Source: Lachnospiraceae bacterium UBA7199 (GTDB taxonomy: Bacteria > Bacillota > Clostridia > Lachnospirales > Lachnospiraceae). From it: a DNA stretch of 18,525 nucleotides. How positions within the stretch are numbered: position 1 is the first letter of the stretch; each line of letters starts with the position of its first letter. Below the pieces are notes generated by a model. The model searched no databases, was not told the DNA's origin, and was given only the letters and a program-made list of their open reading frames with translations. The DNA is taken from assembly GCA_002490775.1 (NCBI GenBank), contig DKUR01000049.1, forward strand, positions 1 to 18,525, read 5' to 3'. Positions 7,119 to 15,656 of this stretch are shown here, in pieces. The translations under genes were made by a program, and so were the position numbers.

Positions 7119-9971
7119 ATGTTTCGATTTTTTGTAAAAAATAGAGGGGCCATTTCGGTTTTTTTAACTTTAATATTAATTCCCACCTTTATTTTTGGCG
7201 GTGTGTTGATTGATGGCAGCAGGATTCTCGGCGCAAAAAATTTAGTTTCCGGCGCCGGAGACCTTGCCATGAACGCAGCCCTTTCCAATTATCATGAGGG
7301 GTTAAACCAAACCTATGGACTGCTTGCAATGGCGGAATCGGCGGAGGAAGTAAGCAGCATTATGGAGGATTTTTTCAGGACAACGCTGCAGGCTGTGGAT
7401 ATATCCGAGGAGGACTTTAGCAAGGCGCTGGTGTATCTGGAGTTTACCCATGATGATTTTTACGTGTCCGATGTTCCCGGGACAGAAATTTTTCAAACCG
7501 AGGTTTTCCGGCAGGAGGTGCTGGAATACATGAAATATCGTGCCCCTGCTGTGTGGCTGGACCGGGCAATTGGCGAGAAGGCCGCGCAGCTTGAAAATAT
7601 CGAAAAAGAAAAAAATGCAGCGGACGGAGAGCTTAAGTTTGAATCCGGCCTGGATGATGTGCAGGAGATTTTTGATGATATTAACGAGTGTACGGAAGTA
7701 CTGGAAAATGTCTATAAGTATATCAATGAAGAGACTGGATTTAACAATATGTTAAATGCGGCAAAAACTGATTATGAAAAGCAGATCACAGTACTTTCAA
7801 TTGCTTATTGCAGCATGGAAGAAGCCCAGGGTGGCAATGTAAAAAGTCTGGGGAGCTACGATCCCAGCGGTATGGATACGAGAGGCCTGATGGAAGAAAT
7901 GGTATCTTTATCCTGTGATGTAAGCAGCATTGATGCAGATACTGCTTCTAACATTATCAAGATGAGGATTGTAGAAAACAATATGATAGGCCGGAGCACA
8001 TATGAAATATTAAAAGGTGTTCCCCAAAACAGTGATGAATATACCGAGTTATCCCGGCTGATTGAGGATTTTGAGGCAGCGCAGGCAGTATGCAGTGAAG
8101 GGATTGCAAAGACGCGGGAGCTTTTAGAGGAAGCAGTAAGGAGTCATTATACCACTACCGGCCAGAAAACGTACAATCAGCAGCTGCTGCAGAATGTTAT
8201 CAGGAATGCTTCTGCAAATGCGTCATATTTTCAGGGAATGTATGATCAGCGTATGCTGGCGGAGCTGGGAAAAGAAAAAGCTGAAAAAATTATAAATGAG
8301 CTTCTTCCAAAGCTGCGTCATGCGCTGGAAAAATCCCGGGCGGATTATGAGAACTGGGTACAGTCGGTTGAAGAGCTTCGTGAAGCTGGAAGTAGCAATA
8401 CAGCCCAATATGATGAAAATCTCAAAGAGTATAGCGGTTTCTTTGATGAAGCGGAAGGATATCTGGGGGAGTTTGAAACACTGATTCAGACGAATATTAC
8501 ATTTTATACCGAAGTGACAGAAAAGCTGGATACAGTTACTTTCACAGGAAAAACGCTGGATAAGGATATAACAGATTACAGCAAAATTGAAGCGGAAGCG
8601 CGGCAGTATGGGGCATGTGTCAGCGCAAATGAAATCCTCAGTAATGCAAAGAACTTTTTTAACAGTTATCAGGATATTGCTTCCGGCAAAATGAATTTGA
8701 GCATTAATAAAAGAGAAATTTTTGTAAGCGGAAATGAATTTGTCAAAAAAATGAAAACAGATTACTGTAATACAGAAGATTCAAATGAAGCTGAGGCCCA
8801 GGCAGCCGCAGAAGAATGGAATGAAGAACATGACAGTAAATTGGAAAAATTAAAGGACTTGCTGCTTTCTGAAAAGGCGCCGGATGTGAATGTGAAAGAA
8901 TGGGATCTGCCTTCTAACTGGCTGGGATTTCGGGAATATCATAATGATGGTGCAGAAGGATATGATGGTTCAAAGGACATTGCAATGGGCGGCGGTCTTG
9001 ACAGTAAAGAAAACCGGAAGGAAGTGTCCGATGGCGGAAGTGATAATTTAAATAGAGATAATGAGAATCTCAATGGAATGAGCAGCCTTACAGACCACAT
9101 GGGACAAAAAAGTGCTGGATCTAAAGCTGCGGCCGTTGTAGAAAAAGCAGCGGAACCTTTATTTCTCACAGAATATGTGATGGGAATGTTTACCTGTTAT
9201 ACCTATGATTTAGATACGAAGGGAAATATATTAGGACCGGAGGAGTGCCAGTCCTTAAGTGGTACGGACATGGATGGAAACATTCTTAGGTATGGAGAGA
9301 TAGAGTATATTCTGTGGGGCATTTCTGACTTAAGAAGTAATGTGGGCGCAACCAAGGCAGTCATTTTTGCAGCAAATCTGGTTTTTAACCTGGCTTTTGC
9401 TTTTACGAATACTTACATAAGAAAAGACGCTTTAGAGATAGCAGCTCTTTTTCCAGTGGGGGCGCTGGGGAAGACTGCCATTAAATGTGCGCTGCAGGTG
9501 ATGGTGGCGACCATTGAGACAACTAAAAATATGTTAGACCTTATGGATGGAAAGGCGGTTCCTCTGATTAAACTGCAGGACAAATGGGATACCTGGATCA
9601 AAACAAAACCGGGGGGCGGGGCCGCGCAGACACCGGCAGGCAGTCCAAAATCAGGAACACCGGCAGGCAGTCCGAAACCAGGAGCACCAACAGGCAGTCC
9701 AAAACCAGATATATCAATAGAGATGCCTGAATATACCTATCAGGATTATTTATGGATATTTGTATGCGTGGGAATGTACTCTCCCAAACAGGATGCCATG
9801 CTTGCAAGAACTGCCGACTGCATTGAATTAAACATGACAAACGAAAAAGAAGAGGAGGAAAACAGCCTGCGGGATATGTTTACAATGGTCGATTTGGAAG
9901 CACGCAGTTTCCATAGATACTTTCTTTTTACAAAGATTAAGCGGAGCGGGATATCATGTTCAGGAAGTTGA
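7119..9971 (+). CDS. Large TadG/DUF5702-like pilus-associated membrane protein
   Basis: 950 residues; ATG 7119 is preceded by GCGGGAGCAGTC. The N-terminus (VKNRGAISVFLTLILIPTFI) carries a TadG/DUF5702-type anchor with GAISVFLTL, then a conserved-looking GVLIDGSRILGAKN and YGLLAMAES. A very long helical, probably coiled-coil region rich in Glu/Lys/Ala runs from about 150 to 630. A second hydrophobic stretch lies at about 745-800. Near 840-866 there are three 9-residue repeats of the type GSPKxGxPx, then a C-terminal domain. TadG-like proteins are thought to anchor or cap the Tad pilus; the precise role is not known. The last 16 bp overlap the following TadE-like gene, which indicates translational coupling. 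At 950 residues it is the largest tad product here. Confidence 0.7.
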   Translation: MFRFFVKNRGAISVFLTLILIPTFIFGGVLIDGSRILGAKNLVSGAGDLAMNAALSNYHEGLNQTYGLLAMAESAEEVSSIMEDFFRTTLQAVDISEEDFSKALVYLEFTHDDFYVSDVPGTEIFQTEVFRQEVLEYMKYRAPAVWLDRAIGEKAAQLENIEKEKNAADGELKFESGLDDVQEIFDDINECTEVLENVYKYINEETGFNNMLNAAKTDYEKQITVLSIAYCSMEEAQGGNVKSLGSYDPSGMDTRGLMEEMVSLSCDVSSIDADTASNIIKMRIVENNMIGRSTYEILKGVPQNSDEYTELSRLIEDFEAAQAVCSEGIAKTRELLEEAVRSHYTTTGQKTYNQQLLQNVIRNASANASYFQGMYDQRMLAELGKEKAEKIINELLPKLRHALEKSRADYENWVQSVEELREAGSSNTAQYDENLKEYSGFFDEAEGYLGEFETLIQTNITFYTEVTEKLDTVTFTGKTLDKDITDYSKIEAEARQYGACVSANEILSNAKNFFNSYQDIASGKMNLSINKREIFVSGNEFVKKMKTDYCNTEDSNEAEAQAAAEEWNEEHDSKLEKLKDLLLSEKAPDVNVKEWDLPSNWLGFREYHNDGAEGYDGSKDIAMGGGLDSKENRKEVSDGGSDNLNRDNENLNGMSSLTDHMGQKSAGSKAAAVVEKAAEPLFLTEYVMGMFTCYTYDLDTKGNILGPEECQSLSGTDMDGNILRYGEIEYILWGISDLRSNVGATKAVIFAANLVFNLAFAFTNTYIRKDALEIAALFPVGALGKTAIKCALQVMVATIETTKNMLDLMDGKAVPLIKLQDKWDTWIKTKPGGGAAQTPAGSPKSGTPAGSPKPGAPTGSPKPDISIEMPEYTYQDYLWIFVCVGMYSPKQDAMLARTADCIELNMTNEKEEEENSLRDMFTMVDLEARSFHRYFLFTKIKRSGISCSGS
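9630..9715 (+). repeat. In-frame 27-bp tandem repeat (three copies) in the TadG-like gene
   Basis: Three imperfect 27-bp units starting with ggcagtccaaaa or ggcagtccgaaa encode GSPKSGTPA, GSPKPGAPT and GSPKPDISI. They form a flexible Pro/Ser/Lys hinge between a hydrophobic segment and the C-terminal domain. Copy number could vary between strains by slippage without shifting the frame. Confidence 0.75.
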
Positions 9972-10702
9972 TGATGAAACATTCAAAATTAAATACTATG
10001 GCGTCCAGGGATACTAATCGGAGCAGAGGAAGCATTACAATGGAGGCAGCTATTTTCCTTACTTTGTTTGTTATGTTTTATGTAGGATTGATGGACTTAA
10101 TTCAAATTGCCAAAGCTCAGGTGATATTGCAGCATTCTATCAATCAGGTTGCAAAAGAGGTTTCCGCTTACAGCTATATGCTGACGAAAGCGGGCATTGT
10201 AGAAAAACGCCTGGAAACCTCCAAGAGGGCCAATGAATTTAAGGATAAGACTAAAGAGATGGTGGATGCGGTGAAAACCGTGGGCGAAACCTTATCAGGC
10301 GGAAATGTAATTGAGACGATTGGCGCAGCGGAGACCGCAGGCGGAAAGGTGCAGGAATTTATCGGTGAGGCCGATGAACTGCCCCAGCGGATGCTGGAAC
10401 TGATAAAGCAGATGGGAGCAGATACTGTCAGCAATTATATCATGCAGGAAATAGTAGAGATAGAATTAAGAAAGCAGATAGAAATGACATCAGGCAAGGA
10501 TGCGGACCAATTTTTAAGGGACTTAGGGATACAGGACGGTTTTGCAGGACTTAATTTCAGCGAGTCAAACTGGGGCGGATCAGAATCAGGGGGAATGCCT
10601 GAGCTGGAAGTCGTGGTAATTTATACAATTGATTATAATCTTGGCTATCTTGAGCTGCAGCCCAGAACCTTTAAGCTGTGCGCTAAGACAGCGCTGTGGT
10701 AG
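9956..10702 (+). CDS. Second TadE-like minor pilin
   Basis: 248 residues; ATG 9956 lies within the end of the preceding gene (16-bp overlap), with AGCGGAGCGGGA upstream as the binding site. A basic N-terminus of about 25 residues precedes RGSITMEAAIFLTLFVMFYV, which is the TadE pattern (Gly, then Glu inside a hydrophobic helix, about 28-52). It is followed by AKAQVILQHSINQVAKEVSA, a classic post-helix amphipathic segment of TadE. The middle is a helical Glu/Lys-rich region (about 80-160) and the C-terminus is a short beta-like segment (ELEVVVIYTIDYNLGYLELQ). Probably a second pseudopilin that works with the first TadE-like protein and the TadG-like protein. It is followed immediately by the prepilin peptidase gene. 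Confidence 0.75.
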   Translation: MFRKLMMKHSKLNTMASRDTNRSRGSITMEAAIFLTLFVMFYVGLMDLIQIAKAQVILQHSINQVAKEVSAYSYMLTKAGIVEKRLETSKRANEFKDKTKEMVDAVKTVGETLSGGNVIETIGAAETAGGKVQEFIGEADELPQRMLELIKQMGADTVSNYIMQEIVEIELRKQIEMTSGKDADQFLRDLGIQDGFAGLNFSESNWGGSESGGMPELEVVVIYTIDYNLGYLELQPRTFKLCAKTALW

Positions 10703-10709
10703 GTGGAAT

Positions 10710-11366
10710 ATGGTATATATGACGGGGATCGGATGCGGTATTTTTAATTATCTGCTGTATTGGTCAGGCAGATATGACCTGCATACCGGACAGAAAAACA
10801 ACTGGATAAGGGAAGTTCTTCCCAATACGTGGAAAAAGGCATTGATGGCAATTGTTTACATAGCGGCGGGCGTTTTATTTACATGTTTGTTTACAGGATA
10901 CGGATATGGACCGGTCAAAGCAGTAAAATACTGCCTGCTTATGGGAGCGCTGGTGATCATTGGATATGAGGATTTTAAGGAGAAAAAGATTCCCAACAAG
11001 TGGCTGCTTGTTTTGGCAGGCATCAGGGGAATTTTGTTTGCAGCGGAGACAGTACTGTACCCTGCTTTTATTTGGGATAATGTAAAGTTTACCTTATCAG
11101 GGGCGGCAGCAGGAGGAATCCTTTTGTTTTTTGCTTACGTGATTTCCCGTCACGGAATCGGACTGGGAGATGTAAAGCTGTTTGCTGTGATGGGGTTATA
11201 TCTTGGAGCAGGGCTTACTTATCTTGTGATACTGGCAGCTTTGGTGACTGCCGCTTGCTACGGGGTGGTTAAGGTGGTATTAAAGCGTCTTAAGGTGAAG
11301 GATGAAATTGCCTTTGCGCCTTTTGCAGCCATAGGAACGATCATAATACTGGGATTGGGGTTTTAA
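10710..11366 (+). CDS. tadV: TadV/CpaA-type prepilin peptidase (A24 family)
   Basis: 218 residues from ATG 10710, with AGGTGG just upstream; ATG 10719 in the same frame is also possible. It is a polytopic membrane aspartyl protease that removes the leader of Flp and TadE prepilins. The two catalytic aspartates are visible: D88 in GYEDFKEKKIPN and D154 in GIGLGDVKLF, each at the membrane edge as in family A24. Hydrophobic segments surround them (about 45-65, 70-88, 98-115, 128-148, 160-185, 200-218). It lacks the cysteine-rich methylase domain of full-length PilD, as expected for the TadV/CpaA class. The N-terminal 40 residues are a non-membrane extension relative to a minimal A24 domain. Confidence 0.9.
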   Translation: MVYMTGIGCGIFNYLLYWSGRYDLHTGQKNNWIREVLPNTWKKALMAIVYIAAGVLFTCLFTGYGYGPVKAVKYCLLMGALVIIGYEDFKEKKIPNKWLLVLAGIRGILFAAETVLYPAFIWDNVKFTLSGAAAGGILLFFAYVISRHGIGLGDVKLFAVMGLYLGAGLTYLVILAALVTAACYGVVKVVLKRLKVKDEIAFAPFAAIGTIIILGLGF

Positions 11367-11375
11367 AGGAGAGCT

Positions 11376-12671
11376 ATGAAAAAGAATTTATCATTGATAA
11401 TGGCAGTGCTTTTAGGGTTGGCATGGTATGTGACAATTTCTTCCTGGCTTGGAAATGAGGGGAAATATCAGGATTATTTGGAGGAAGCCAAAAGACTGGA
11501 AGGGAAAGGCTTGTATATTGACGCCATTTCTGTATATGAGCAGGCAAAGACCTTAAAGCCGGATAATCTTGAATTGGAAGAGCATATTGCAGACGCTTAC
11601 TTCGCTATGGGAAATTATAGCGCTTATAAGCAGCAGCTTTCGTCAATCATTGACACCTATGGGCCGGTAGATGCAGATGTGGAGAAAGCCTATGAATTTT
11701 ATAAGACCTATTCTTCTCAGGACAGTCTGATTGATTATCTGGTGGATTTGTACGCAAAATATCCAGACAGCGCACTGGTAAAGGAATACTACAATTCCAT
11801 TAAGGGCGTTTACAGTGAAATGTACTTAAGCCTTGATTCTATTGGAACTTTTATCGGGAAAAGCGCCACTTTTACCCAGGGCGGAAAAAAGGGACTTTTG
11901 AACGTGGAAGGAAAAATGGTGATAAAGGCAGTTTATGATGAAATCCTTTATAACGGGCGGGATGCGGACCGAATTACAGTGAAGGACGGAGGAAACTATT
12001 ATTTTATCAACAGCAGTGGATACAAGACCGGAGAACCGGAAGGAGATTATGATTATATCGGCTTTTATTCTTCTGACAGAATCCTTGCAGGACGAGATGG
12101 AAAGTTCGGGTATCTGGATGGAAGTTTAAAGGAAAAAATTGGTTTTGAGTATGATGCAGCTTCTTCTTTTTATAATGGAACTGCCGCAGTAAAAAAAGGA
12201 GATAAATGGGCGCTGATCAATGAAAAAGGCGAAGCCCTTACAGAATATTTGTATGAGGATGTGGCATTAAACAGCCGTGGCTATTGCAGCGTAAATGATG
12301 TGATCTGGGTAAAGCAAAACGGAAGCTGGCTTCTTATTAACGAAAAAGGAGAAGCGGTGGGCAATGAAAGCTACGAGGATGTGAAGGCTTTTGAAAGCGG
12401 CCAGCCCTGTGCGGTATGCCGAAGTGGAAGGTGGGGATATGCCGATACATTGGGCAGCCTGGTCATCGACTGTACCTATCAGGATGCCAAATCTTTTTCA
12501 GGAGGATTTGCACCGGTAAAAAATAATGGACTTTGGGGATACATTGACAGGGAAAATTATTTGATGGTGTCATACAGCTTTGGAGAGGCCGGACATATGA
12601 CGTCAGGCGGTGTGGCACCGGTTTCTTATGGAGAGGCATGGACGTTAATTGAACTGAAAGCATTAAATTAG
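11376..12671 (+). CDS. Membrane-anchored TPR and WG-repeat protein
   Basis: 431 residues; ATG 11376 with AAAGGAGAGCT upstream. There is a signal anchor at about 5-24 (LSLIMAVLLGLAWYVTISSW). Residues 30-95 contain TPR-like helices (YIDAISVYEQAKTLKPDN, then HIADAYFAMGNYSAY). Residues about 165-425 hold a series of WG repeats, seen as KKGLLNVEGK, KFGYLDGSLK, KWALINEKGE, SWLLINEKGE, RWGYADTLGS and LWGYIDRENY. WG repeats form extracellular or periplasmic beta structures of unknown function, and TPRs usually bind partners. Its place between the prepilin peptidase and the FHA/VWA genes suggests an envelope scaffold for the pilus or its signalling module. Function is inferred only from location and repeats. 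Confidence 0.85.
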   Translation: MKKNLSLIMAVLLGLAWYVTISSWLGNEGKYQDYLEEAKRLEGKGLYIDAISVYEQAKTLKPDNLELEEHIADAYFAMGNYSAYKQQLSSIIDTYGPVDADVEKAYEFYKTYSSQDSLIDYLVDLYAKYPDSALVKEYYNSIKGVYSEMYLSLDSIGTFIGKSATFTQGGKKGLLNVEGKMVIKAVYDEILYNGRDADRITVKDGGNYYFINSSGYKTGEPEGDYDYIGFYSSDRILAGRDGKFGYLDGSLKEKIGFEYDAASSFYNGTAAVKKGDKWALINEKGEALTEYLYEDVALNSRGYCSVNDVIWVKQNGSWLLINEKGEAVGNESYEDVKAFESGQPCAVCRSGRWGYADTLGSLVIDCTYQDAKSFSGGFAPVKNNGLWGYIDRENYLMVSYSFGEAGHMTSGGVAPVSYGEAWTLIELKALN

Positions 12672-12686
12672 TCGGGAGATGATAGG

Positions 12687-14087
12687 ATGGAGCTTTTATT
12701 TGAGCAGGAAGTAACAGGAAAAACAACAAGGCTGATATTGGAGATTGAACAGAGATTGGATCAGTTTGCACTTCAAATGATAAATCACAATGAAATAGTA
12801 TGCCTTGTTCCGCTGGAAGCAGTCTGGTATAACAATGCAAATTATTTACAGTATGATATTACCGGAATGACGCCATTAAGCAGCAGGCTGTCAGCAGTGC
12901 TGAAGAAAAGTGAAGTGATGCAGCTCCTTGGCAGTATGATCAGTGGTTTTGAGGAAACAGATGCTTACATGTTGTGCGGGAATAATCTGTATTTGAATTT
13001 GGACTACATTTTTGTGGACGGAGAGGATAAGTGTGTTTTTTTGTATCTGCCCTTTGAATTGGATGAAGGTATGGATCAAATCAGTTTTTTGCAGCAGGTT
13101 ACAGAATGTCTTCTTCCTAATTATGAGGAAAAAGATCCTTATCTGTTTCATATTTTAAATGCTTTTCATAGAGGCGCGGTAAAGCAGTTAGCAGATTTAA
13201 AAGAAATTCTGCGCAAAAATAGTGTGGAAGAAGATCCATTAGCAGGCATGGCAGGGAAAGCCGCAGAGGGGCGGATGCCAGAAGAAAGACAACCAGAGCA
13301 GAATTTGGCCGGAGCGGAAAAAAAGGCACTAAATGAAAAGCCCCAGTTAAACATAAAGCTGCCACTGCATGACAAGCAGAAGACAAGCGGAAAATCTCCG
13401 GCAGTTGAAATACCGCACCCTCAGGCACCAGGAGGACAGAACAGTGAAAGGAGCCGGGCGGCAGAAGCCCTCGGAGCTTCCTTTGCAATACCCGGAAAGC
13501 GTGAAGGCATTCCTGTGAATATACCTGGGAAGAGTGAAAGTTTTTCTGCCGGCATACCGGAAAAGAAGAAGGGTGAAAAGAAAAAGAATGGCATCCATCT
13601 TTTTGGAAAGAAGGAAAAGGAATCAGCACAGGGAGCAAAGGCTGCAATTTCTGCTCCGCCAGTGGAGGAGAAAATCCGGACAGGTCAGGATGCGGATATG
13701 TATGAAAGCTATGCACAGACAGTTATGATGGTCAGCCCGGGGCAGGAGAAAGCAGCTGATTCTAATGCAACCATATGCCTGGGCATCCAGAAAATCAAAG
13801 CGGAGCTGGTACGGGAAAAGACAGGAGAGCGATTACAGATCATGCCGGAGGGTACAATTTTAGGCTCTGGAAGTGCAGCAAGCTGCCAGATTTCAGGTAA
13901 TAAGGCAATCAGCAGATCCCATGCAACAATTCAGATGCAGGATGGCGTCTGCTATATTACAGATAACAATTCCAGCAATGGAACCTGGGTAAATGACAGC
14001 AGGCTTATTCCGGGAAACCCTAAAGAAATTGTCAATGATACCCGGATTAAACTGGCAAATGAAGATTTTATTTTTAAAATCCAATAA
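12687..14087 (+). CDS. DUF6382-like protein with C-terminal FHA domain
   Basis: 466 residues; ATG 12687 follows GGGAGATGATAGG. Residues 1-175 form a folded N-terminal domain that looks like the DUF6382 type found ahead of FHA domains in Clostridia. Residues 180-360 are a low-complexity Lys/Glu/Pro/Ala linker with IPGKREG, IPGKSES and IPEKKKG repeats. Residues 375-466 are an FHA domain: ILGSGSAASCQI, SRSH (409-412) and SSNGTWVND (N431-G432). FHA domains bind phosphothreonine peptides through the conserved Arg, Ser and Asn. Here the first-loop GR is GS, so the usual Arg is missing while SRSH and NGT are kept. No membrane segment is seen, so it is probably a cytoplasmic adaptor. It precedes the VWA-FHA and PP2C genes, which fits a phospho-signalling set. 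Confidence 0.85.
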   Translation: MELLFEQEVTGKTTRLILEIEQRLDQFALQMINHNEIVCLVPLEAVWYNNANYLQYDITGMTPLSSRLSAVLKKSEVMQLLGSMISGFEETDAYMLCGNNLYLNLDYIFVDGEDKCVFLYLPFELDEGMDQISFLQQVTECLLPNYEEKDPYLFHILNAFHRGAVKQLADLKEILRKNSVEEDPLAGMAGKAAEGRMPEERQPEQNLAGAEKKALNEKPQLNIKLPLHDKQKTSGKSPAVEIPHPQAPGGQNSERSRAAEALGASFAIPGKREGIPVNIPGKSESFSAGIPEKKKGEKKKNGIHLFGKKEKESAQGAKAAISAPPVEEKIRTGQDADMYESYAQTVMMVSPGQEKAADSNATICLGIQKIKAELVREKTGERLQIMPEGTILGSGSAASCQISGNKAISRSHATIQMQDGVCYITDNNSSNGTWVNDSRLIPGNPKEIVNDTRIKLANEDFIFKIQ

Positions 14088-14104
14088 AAAAGAATGTAAG
14101 AGAC

Positions 14105-15640
14105 ATGGAAAGGAGCATGGTGATAAGCATGAAGCATCAAAGACACTTGGCAGGCATTAAATCCGGTATCATTATTTTTATGTTTGTCTTTCTAATAAGC
14201 GGAATCCTTGTTATGGCGGCACAGAACTATCAATTACTTCAGATAGGTGTAGAGGATGGACAGATCGTGGCATACATGGAAGGAGATGCTGACGTCTCTG
14301 AAATTGACTGTCAGATCGGTATGATTCCCTGCGAAGAGGTCAATGTTACGACAATGGCAGATGCGCCATTTCCCTTCCATACGATTGTGCTGATAGATAA
14401 TTCTCTTTCCATTACCCGGGAAAATAAGGAAAAGGCCATAGAACTGCTGAAAACTTATATGCAGCAGAAAAGTGAAAATGAGTATGTGAGTATTGCCATA
14501 TTTGGAGAGAATATAGATTTTCTAATAGAAAAATCCAATGACGCGCAGGCATTGCAGGATGCCATAGACAGTATTTCCCAGAACAATCAGGACACTTATC
14601 TGACAGATATTTTGTATAATCTGCTGGATACATTAGATGCGGGGGAATATACCCGGTTTTTCGTACTTTCGGATGGGGTAGACAATAAGGCGATTGGGAT
14701 AACCAAGGAAGAGCTGACAGAAAAATTAAAGATAAACTCTCATCCTATCTATACGCTGGGGCATGTGTATGGCAGTAATGAGGCGGAACTGGAAAATATG
14801 TTTTCTTTATCAAGGGCTACCGGCGGAAAAGAATTTCTCCTTGATGAAGCGCAGGATTTAGAGGAAATTATTTCCCAACTGGGGAATACGCAAGGGCTGA
14901 TGTGCGTAAGTGCTGTGATTCCAAAGGAAATCAGCGACGGAAGCAGTAAAAATATTTTGTTTACCATGAAAAGCAACGCCGGGGAATATGAGGTGAAGGG
15001 GCAGATCGACCTTCCTTTTTCCCTGTTAGAAGCAACTCCTGAACCGACGCTTGCCCCAACCCCTGAACCAACACAGGAGCCTTCACCAGCGCCTGAGATT
15101 ACACCGGAACCGGCTGCTATACCTGTGGCAGATTCAGGAAGTGATGGCGGAGGAATGCTGCTTTTGCTGATATTGCTTCTGTTGATTGCTGCTGTAGTAG
15201 TTTTTATTTTTAAAGGCAAAAAAGGAAAAAAGAAGGAAGTGGCTGTATTAGGCGTACCAGAAGAACCCCATTTACAGCAGAACCAGAAGCAGGTGCAAAT
15301 GCCTGATCCGGAGATGACGGTAATGTTAGACCGGAGGTATCTCCTTGTTTTGAAGGACATAAAAGATTCCGGCAGAATTTTCAGATATCCGATGGATGAT
15401 AAAGTTGTAATCGGAAGGAACACCGATAAGGTAAATATTGCCATTGATTATAACCTGACTGTGTCCGGGCAGCATTGTGAGATTTATGTAAGACACAACC
15501 GGTTTTATATCAGAGATTTAAATTCTTCCAACAAAACCTTTGTAAACGGAATAGAGATCCATACAGAAACGGAGATTACGTCCGGCTGCATGATAAGAGT
15601 GGGTGAAGTGGAATTCAGTGTGGAAATGCTTCCCATATAG
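14105..15640 (+). CDS. VWA-transmembrane-FHA protein
   Basis: 511 residues if ATG 14105 is used. AAAGGAG at 14109-14115 lies inside the frame and could drive starts at 14120 (GTG) or 14129 (ATG) instead. N-terminal membrane segment about 18-40. VWA domain about 95-280 with a complete MIDAS DNSLS (98-102) and FVLSDGVDN. Then a Pro/Glu-Thr spacer (ATPEPTLAPTPEPTQEPSPA), a second membrane segment (about 350-372) with a basic stop-transfer KGKKGKKKE, and a cytoplasmic FHA domain (G437-R438, SGQH 454-457, NSSNKTFVNG). The VWA lies outside and can bind metal and ligand, while the FHA lies inside and can read phosphothreonine. The third FHA motif is NKT rather than NGT. It may carry information on the state of the pilus or envelope inwards. 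Confidence 0.88.
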   Translation: MERSMVISMKHQRHLAGIKSGIIIFMFVFLISGILVMAAQNYQLLQIGVEDGQIVAYMEGDADVSEIDCQIGMIPCEEVNVTTMADAPFPFHTIVLIDNSLSITRENKEKAIELLKTYMQQKSENEYVSIAIFGENIDFLIEKSNDAQALQDAIDSISQNNQDTYLTDILYNLLDTLDAGEYTRFFVLSDGVDNKAIGITKEELTEKLKINSHPIYTLGHVYGSNEAELENMFSLSRATGGKEFLLDEAQDLEEIISQLGNTQGLMCVSAVIPKEISDGSSKNILFTMKSNAGEYEVKGQIDLPFSLLEATPEPTLAPTPEPTQEPSPAPEITPEPAAIPVADSGSDGGGMLLLLILLLLIAAVVVFIFKGKKGKKKEVAVLGVPEEPHLQQNQKQVQMPDPEMTVMLDRRYLLVLKDIKDSGRIFRYPMDDKVVIGRNTDKVNIAIDYNLTVSGQHCEIYVRHNRFYIRDLNSSNKTFVNGIEIHTETEITSGCMIRVGEVEFSVEMLPI

Positions 15641-15656
15641 AATGGAGAATTATCAT

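Noticed and set aside
13117..13716. Minus-strand open frame (199 codons) opposite the DUF6382-FHA gene
   Set aside because: Low-complexity antisense of the Lys/Glu linker; no recognisable domain.
14749..15444. Long minus-strand open frame (231 codons) opposite the VWA-FHA gene
   Set aside because: It mirrors the Pro/Glu and hydrophobic codons of the sense gene, has Ser/Gly-rich low complexity and no ribosome site; the sense strand has complete VWA and FHA motifs.
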